Assembly (NCBI GenBank): GCA_039024635.1
Contig: JBCCQA010000043.1
Coordinates: 1-35,955 of the forward strand
From: Kuafuiihalomonas sp039024635
GTDB lineage: Bacteria > Myxococcota > Kuafuiibacteriia > Kuafuiibacteriales > Kuafuiibacteriaceae
Length of the DNA stretch: 35,955 bases
Direction: 5' to 3'
Part shown: positions 32,331-35,955 of the stretch, one piece after another
Numbering within the stretch: the stretch's first letter is position 1
Layout: the number at the start of each line of letters is the position of its first letter
Notes under the pieces: model-generated
The model's database searches: none
What the model was told of the DNA's origin: nothing
The model's input: the letters and a program-made list of their open reading frames with translations, nothing else
Program-made: the position numbers and the translations under genes

Positions 32331-32486
32331 CTAGCGCGTTTCGGCGTGCTTGAAGGCCTGCACAAGGTAGCGGAGCTTCGCGATGAGTTGGGACTCCGGC
32401 CAACGCTCCGTCCGGGCGTCGGGCGGGACCTTCCGGTAGCCTCGCTCGACAGCAACCTGGCCGCGCTCGGCGAGCGCAACTCTCAT
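32331..32486 (-). CDS. 51-aa ORF translationally coupled to the lipoprotein gene
   Basis: From ATG 32486 the minus strand encodes MRVALAERGQVAVERGYRKV, then PPDARTERWPESQLIAKLRYLVQAF and KHAETR before a TAG at 32331. The ATG overlaps the lipoprotein stop as ATGA, and codon third positions are strongly GC-biased, so I consider it real. It is basic and probably helical in its second half. Function unknown. Confidence 0.5.
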   Translation of the reverse strand: MRVALAERGQVAVERGYRKVPPDARTERWPESQLIAKLRYLVQAFKHAETR

Positions 32487-33856
32487 CTGCACCGCACGCG
32501 CTCTTTGGTTTCTTCAAAAACGAAGAAGCGGGGGCTGCCTCGATGAGCACTATCCGGTTCGCAGACCGTGTTTGCCTCAACGATCAAGGGCTGTTCTCCA
32601 CACTTCGGTGGATTGGCAAACGCACGCTCGACGACTCGGCCAAGCCTTCTAAAGCCGCCAGGGCCAGAGGCTTCCGACGGTTCAGAGCAATCCGCCAACA
32701 CGAGCCTGGCGAAACCAAAGTCCGACAGGTTCGGTTCTTCCCTTGAGTCTGAGTTCCAATCGAAGGAGCCGCAGGCATTTCTCTCGGCGCGGAACGTCAC
32801 CACACTCGGGTTGGTTTCTCGGTCGGTATCGCATCTATCCTCGCTGTTGATCGTCAGGGGCCGAGAAGTCCACATGCTCCCCAACGAGTTCTCGCAGCCG
32901 GCGGTGCAAAGGTCCAGCTGAGCTGGGTAGCCATCGCCGTCCAAGTCGGGGCAGAGCTCCACAACTTCACACTCTTCCTCTTCCTCAAGAGGAGGTACGA
33001 AAGCCACGGCCGTCTGCCGCAATGCTGCTCTACCGAGGCGTGCCTCGATTGTGAGAGAGAGTGCGCCTCCGGCTTTTCGATCAACTCGGGTGCAGGAGAA
33101 GAGTGCCTCTCCGACGGGGACCCGAGAGCCAACTCCGATTCCGGAGGTGCAGTTCAGACCGTTCGATGAAAGAGCAACTACTTCTGCTTCGTCATGAAGG
33201 AAGCCGCCAGCGGCAGCACCGCAGAATCGAAGTCGTGCGACGACCACGTCGTCCATCTCAGGGTCTTCGTTGAGAATGAGTAAAGAGACCCCTTCAGGCT
33301 CCGGTGCGGTCGTACGGTGACACTGCATGGCCGCAACGACACATTTGCTCCACGCCGACGCCGCGGCCGTCGTGTCTGTCGTCGCCAAGAATAGCTCCTC
33401 TAGCTGGAAGGCGCTGAGATTGTTGATGTCTTCCGAGCACTGGCTTGTAGCCCAGGCTCGAAAGGTTGCCTCGTCCTTCGTGACGTCCACTCCTCCTCCA
33501 ATGCCGAGGAGGTCCAGTAGGTTCAGACCCCCTTGGCCGCGCTCCCGGCTTGATGCTGCACGTGAAAAGAACTCTGACTCGGCTCGACAGATCTCTTCTC
33601 GCATCTGGGTTCGAAGTGAAGTCACGTATTCCTCGGAGCGTTCAACAGTAACTCCGATGCCTGCCTCAAGGACCCGCGCGCACTGATCGATCTGAGGACA
33701 TCCGCTGCGCGCATCAGTGACAACGGCGCAAGACGCCCCTCCTGGCTCGGGGGTTGTGCTCCTGACGGATGGAACATCCGCTTCGCCTTCTAGGCCGCAG
33801 GCCAGAACAGATATCAAGACGAGTGTGGACCACTCGTAGTTCGAAGCTTCTTTCAT
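32483..33856 (-). CDS. Large Cys-rich lipoprotein with TSP3-like calcium motif
   Basis: The 457-aa product begins MKEASNYEWSTLVLISVLACG, a lipoprotein signal with VLAC lipobox. The mature part has many cysteines, a helical segment (about residues 70-160) and, after an acidic EEEEECEVVELC, the motif CPDLDGDGYPAQLDLCTAGC (about residue 310), which matches thrombospondin type-3 calcium-binding repeats common in myxobacterial surface proteins. A GGAAGG ribosome site precedes ATG 33856. It diverges from the ECF sigma operon, so it could be a target of that sigma factor. No known family. Confidence 0.7.
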   Translation of the reverse strand: MKEASNYEWSTLVLISVLACGLEGEADVPSVRSTTPEPGGASCAVVTDARSGCPQIDQCARVLEAGIGVTVERSEEYVTSLRTQMREEICRAESEFFSRAASSRERGQGGLNLLDLLGIGGGVDVTKDEATFRAWATSQCSEDINNLSAFQLEELFLATTDTTAAASAWSKCVVAAMQCHRTTAPEPEGVSLLILNEDPEMDDVVVARLRFCGAAAGGFLHDEAEVVALSSNGLNCTSGIGVGSRVPVGEALFSCTRVDRKAGGALSLTIEARLGRAALRQTAVAFVPPLEEEEECEVVELCPDLDGDGYPAQLDLCTAGCENSLGSMWTSRPLTINSEDRCDTDRETNPSVVTFRAERNACGSFDWNSDSREEPNLSDFGFARLVLADCSEPSEASGPGGFRRLGRVVERAFANPPKCGEQPLIVEANTVCEPDSAHRGSPRFFVFEETKERVRCR

Positions 33857-33923
33857 CTTACCTTCCTTCCCGAGCCCAGCGCGCGCGATATCTCCTCAAA
33901 GGACTGCCAACCAGTCCTCTTCC

Positions 33924-34115
33924 TTGAGTGCCGCTCTCGATAGACAGACAGCTGAGCAGCAGCGCCGTGAAGCCCGTCTGCACATGAAAGAGCTCTGGGG
34001 TCTGATCGTCCCACGAAGCCTCAAGAAGAGTTCGGAAAGTCCGTTCCCCGCCCTTCGCGTAGGTCGCCGGATTCGCTACGTCTCCGATATGCATAGACCG
34101 CGGACGGCGAGATGA
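33924..34115 (+). CDS. Small HTH (excisionase-like) ORF upstream of sigma factor
   Basis: A 63-codon frame (TTG at 33924; ATG 33984 would give 43 aa) ends in a TGA overlapping the sigma-factor ATG at 34112 (ATGA). The C-terminal FPALRVGRRIRYVSD closely matches the wing of excisionase/AlpA-type winged-helix proteins (typical form: P-x-x-RVGRR-[IL]-R-[FY]). The usual N-terminal recognition helix is not obvious, so the gene may be degenerate or have an atypical start. It may help regulate the sigma operon. Confidence 0.4.
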   Translation: MSAALDRQTAEQQRREARLHMKELWGLIVPRSLKKSSESPFPALRVGRRIRYVSDMHRPRTAR

Positions 34116-34675
34116 AGGTTAGGAGGACGGCAGCCAAAGCAGCAGAGCACGCTTTGCTGACTTGGTATCTTGAGGGCGAACCGTCGGCCTTCCAGCGTTT
34201 CTGGGGCATCATCGAACCGACGATAAGGCGGTTGGCGCGGGCGAAGGCCCCTTGGCTAGAAGACGACCTGGTCTCTCAGGTCAAGTGGGCTGTGTTCAGA
34301 ACGTTGGCGAGGCCCGAGCTGCGCTACAAGCGTCAGGGCTATTCTGTTCTGAGCTGGACGAACACGGTCGCCAGACACGCGCTTCAGATGCTCCTCGCCA
34401 AGGAGAGAGCTTTCTCGTCCGCAATGACCTTGGAGCTGGAGGGCACGGCTGTTTCGAACCCCGAGAACGCCACCGCACTGAGGCATGCTCTCAAGATGCT
34501 CGAAGAACGGCATCCCACGGAGGCGCAGTTGCTTCTCATGGTCCTGGCGAACGGCTGGACGCTGGCGGAAGCCTCGCATGAGACGGGAATCGCGAAGTCT
34601 ACTCTCCATCGACGGCTAACACGCGCCAGGCAATTTCTATCGACTGTCCTAGAGGAGAGAGACGATGGGAAGTGA
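34112..34675 (+). CDS. ECF-like RNA polymerase sigma factor
   Basis: The 187-aa product has an N-terminal region-2-like helical part (LTWYLEGEPSAFQRFWGIIEPTI, then DDLVSQVKWAVFRTLARPEL) and a C-terminal region-4 helix-turn-helix, ILRHALKMLEERHPTEAQLL-type helices followed by GWTLAEASHETGIAKSTLHRRLTRARQFL. Size and layout fit ECF sigma factors, although the region 2.3/2.4 motif is divergent. It overlaps the next gene by 11 bases and is coupled to the small HTH ORF. Divergent transcription from the lipoprotein suggests an envelope-related regulon. Confidence 0.7.
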   Translation: MKVRRTAAKAAEHALLTWYLEGEPSAFQRFWGIIEPTIRRLARAKAPWLEDDLVSQVKWAVFRTLARPELRYKRQGYSVLSWTNTVARHALQMLLAKERAFSSAMTLELEGTAVSNPENATALRHALKMLEERHPTEAQLLLMVLANGWTLAEASHETGIAKSTLHRRLTRARQFLSTVLEERDDGK

Positions 34676-35459
34676 GGACCTAGACCACTGGCTCTCCAAA
34701 CTCCGGAAAAGGCTCGATGGTGGAAACGTTGCCAACCAATCCTGGCTTCCACGGGACCCAGCGACCCAAGCTCTGGAGGGAGAGCTGATGGAAGCCGCCC
34801 TCGAATCGTCCCTTCGGCACTGCCAGGACACAACGCAGGAGGCTTCACCAGGACCTCTAGCCATCGAAGAAAGGTTTCGAAAGACGTGGTTGGCTGAAAC
34901 CGCGAGCTCGCGGCGTCCCATCACGAAAGTACGGACCACTGAGATCGCCGAGAGAATCAGGCGCCATAGGTCGGGCGGCTACACAAAGCTACCGAGAAAG
35001 GAGGAGCCGAGAAACTCGGTTCCAAGAACCCTTGAGCTCGGCAAGAGGCATTTTGTTTTCATCGACAAATCTATGGCGCCCGAGCACGTCAGGGCCGATG
35101 CAGTTCGGTTGAGTTGCTTGCTCGATAGTGTACTAGCGTACGCTACCGACAGTAGACACGAAGTGCCGATGGTCATCGAGATTGCCGGTTGTGCGGAGCA
35201 ACTTGCGATAGCCTTCATTACTATGGACTCGCCGAGCGAGTCCGGAGTGGAGAAGGACGCCCGCTCGGCGGGCTGTCTGATGTTGTGCCGGCGACCGACG
35301 TACTCAGGTGTGTCGAGACTCCCTAGGTCGGCTCTGCTGCTGTGGCGCCTGCTAGATGCACTTGGGGCTCGATTAGAGTTTTGTAGAGACGGTTTCAGGC
35401 TGCTCGTACGGACGCGAGCGCGAGAACAAGATGTAGAGCCCTCCAGAGGGAACTCCTAG
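34665..35459 (+). CDS. Unknown protein co-transcribed with sigma factor (possible regulator)
   Basis: This 264-aa protein has no signal peptide or membrane helix, so it is not a classical membrane anti-sigma factor. The N-terminal 110 residues are polar and helical. The C-terminal half has DAVRLSCLLDSVLAYATDSR, EVPMVIEIAGCAEQLAIAFITMD and SALLLWRLLDALGARLEFCRDGFRLLVRTR, a layout resembling the ATP-binding (GHKL) fold of histidine kinases and anti-sigma kinases, but the DxGxG boxes are missing. It overlaps the sigma gene by 11 bases, so a role as its partner is plausible. Confidence 0.55.
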   Translation: MGSEDLDHWLSKLRKRLDGGNVANQSWLPRDPATQALEGELMEAALESSLRHCQDTTQEASPGPLAIEERFRKTWLAETASSRRPITKVRTTEIAERIRRHRSGGYTKLPRKEEPRNSVPRTLELGKRHFVFIDKSMAPEHVRADAVRLSCLLDSVLAYATDSRHEVPMVIEIAGCAEQLAIAFITMDSPSESGVEKDARSAGCLMLCRRPTYSGVSRLPRSALLLWRLLDALGARLEFCRDGFRLLVRTRAREQDVEPSRGNS

Positions 35460-35785
35460 CGTCGGTTTTGTTCTGGCGGTGCGTACATGCGCTAGGTACG
35501 ACGATCCGGTAGCTCGTAGGAGCTAGTAGCTTCCAGGGAAGCAGTCGGTGTTGGAAGGTTGAGGGTGCTGCGACGGTCCTCCACCGTCTACTCCGGTCTC
35601 GTACGGGCTCGGCGACTCGGCCTGTCGACGCCCGTGACTAGCAGCTCTCATTGGGCTGCGCCTTGGGGCTTGAGACGACTGGGTCCATGTAAGGCCCCAC
35701 AATGAGGGGTTCCAGGCTATCCTGGGTCTGGTCACTGTTCGTAGGAGAAAGCGAGTGGCTCAGGCCTCAGACGTCGAGCACAACC
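35460..35785. other. Intergenic region before the right IS
   Basis: No convincing gene in 326 bases. A small inverted repeat TAGCTC-GTAG-GAGCTA occupies 35510-35525 without a T-run. A 70-codon minus frame has no coding character. Confidence 0.4.
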
Positions 35786-35813
35786 TGTAGTTGCCCCCGT
35801 CAAACCGGACACC
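35786..35813 (-). repeat. Terminal inverted repeat of right IS3-family element
   Basis: TGTAGTTGCCCCCGTCAAAC followed by CGGACACC, starting at TG 35786. It matches the left IS terminus (minus strand, 137-112) with small differences, as expected for imperfect left and right inverted repeats. It lies five bases outside the transposase stop. Confidence 0.75.
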
Positions 35814-35817
35814 AAAT

Positions 35818-35955
35818 TCAGGCCGAGTTACCCCGGCGATACTCCCTCGGGAACCTCATCTTGAGGCCCTTGTGGGGATGATTCTCGTTGTAGTCTTCGA
35901 TCCAGTTCGGCAGCAGCCGCAGGACCGTCTCTGCGTTCCAAAGATCGGCCAAGTA
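35818..35955 (-). CDS. IS3-family transposase OrfB, C-terminal part (cut by window edge)
   Basis: Reading leftward from the window edge the last 45 residues are YLADLWNAETVLRLLPNWIE then DYNENHPHKGLKMRFPREYRRGNSA and TGA at 35820-35818. The 'DYNENHPHKGLKMRxPREY' ending is diagnostic of the DDE (rve) integrase OrfB of IS3-family elements. The catalytic residues lie outside the window. Same orientation as the left IS. Confidence 0.85.
   Translation of the reverse strand, partial: YLADLWNAETVLRLLPNWIEDYNENHPHKGLKMRFPREYRRGNSA

Noticed and set aside
1..35955. tRNA, rRNA or CRISPR loci
   Set aside because: No cloverleaf-like sequence with a T-loop GTTCRA and CCA end, no rRNA signature and no repeat-spacer array was seen on either strand.

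Overview
The window looks like part of a GC-rich Gram-negative genome, most likely a myxobacterium-like lineage (Myxococcota or relatives). It has a TonB-dependent outer-membrane receptor, lipoproteins with an 'ACGDD'-type lipobox, a thrombospondin-type-3-like calcium motif, and long operons whose genes overlap by about 4 bases. No rRNA, tRNA or universal marker gene is present, so the taxonomy is an inference.

Layout. Both edges lie inside IS3-family insertion sequences in the same orientation: the start of a minus-strand orfA at 1-93 and the end of a minus-strand orfB at 35818-35955. Just inside the left IS is debris: an IS-interrupted gene, a decayed DUF3846-like gene and a decayed surface-protein fragment. 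A better preserved copy of the DUF3846 block lies at about 30.98-31.51 kb.

From 1.66 to 23.2 kb runs a cobalamin locus with two B12 riboswitches. Operon 1 (plus, 1.66-6.9 kb) holds a riboswitch with terminator, a 17-codon leader ORF, a DUF1289 protein, cbiB, cobD, cobQ and cobU. Operon 2 (minus, 20.64-6.98 kb) holds a riboswitch, btuB, a beta-propeller-like lipoprotein, cobO, an exported CobN-like protein, an ExbB/TolQ-like protein, a DUF2149 protein, btuC, btuD, btuF, an unknown protein and a DmeF-like CDF exporter. Operon 3 (plus, 20.77-23.18 kb) holds cobT, cobS and cobC. Together they cover corrinoid capture and import, adenosylation, amidation, aminopropanol attachment and nucleotide-loop assembly. 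No corrin-ring genes are visible here.

From 23.2 to 26.2 kb a frameshifted COG0523 (CobW/ZagA-type) GTPase gene diverges from a two-dinucleotide-site FAD oxidoreductase, with a palindrome between them. From 26.6 to 30.8 kb lies an uncharacterised minus-strand accessory cluster: a Cys-rich protein, a multi-winged-helix protein, and a large SAP-domain and repeat-containing gene broken by an in-frame amber codon. From 30.9 to 35.5 kb are small accessory genes, a lipoprotein with a coupled 51-aa ORF, and a divergent small-HTH / ECF-sigma / unknown-protein operon.

The most interesting element is the exported, membrane-anchored CobN-like protein with its ExbB-like and DUF2149 partners inside a B12-riboswitch uptake operon. 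It resembles the Hmu heme systems of Bacteroidota and suggests a periplasmic corrinoid- or metal-processing machine.
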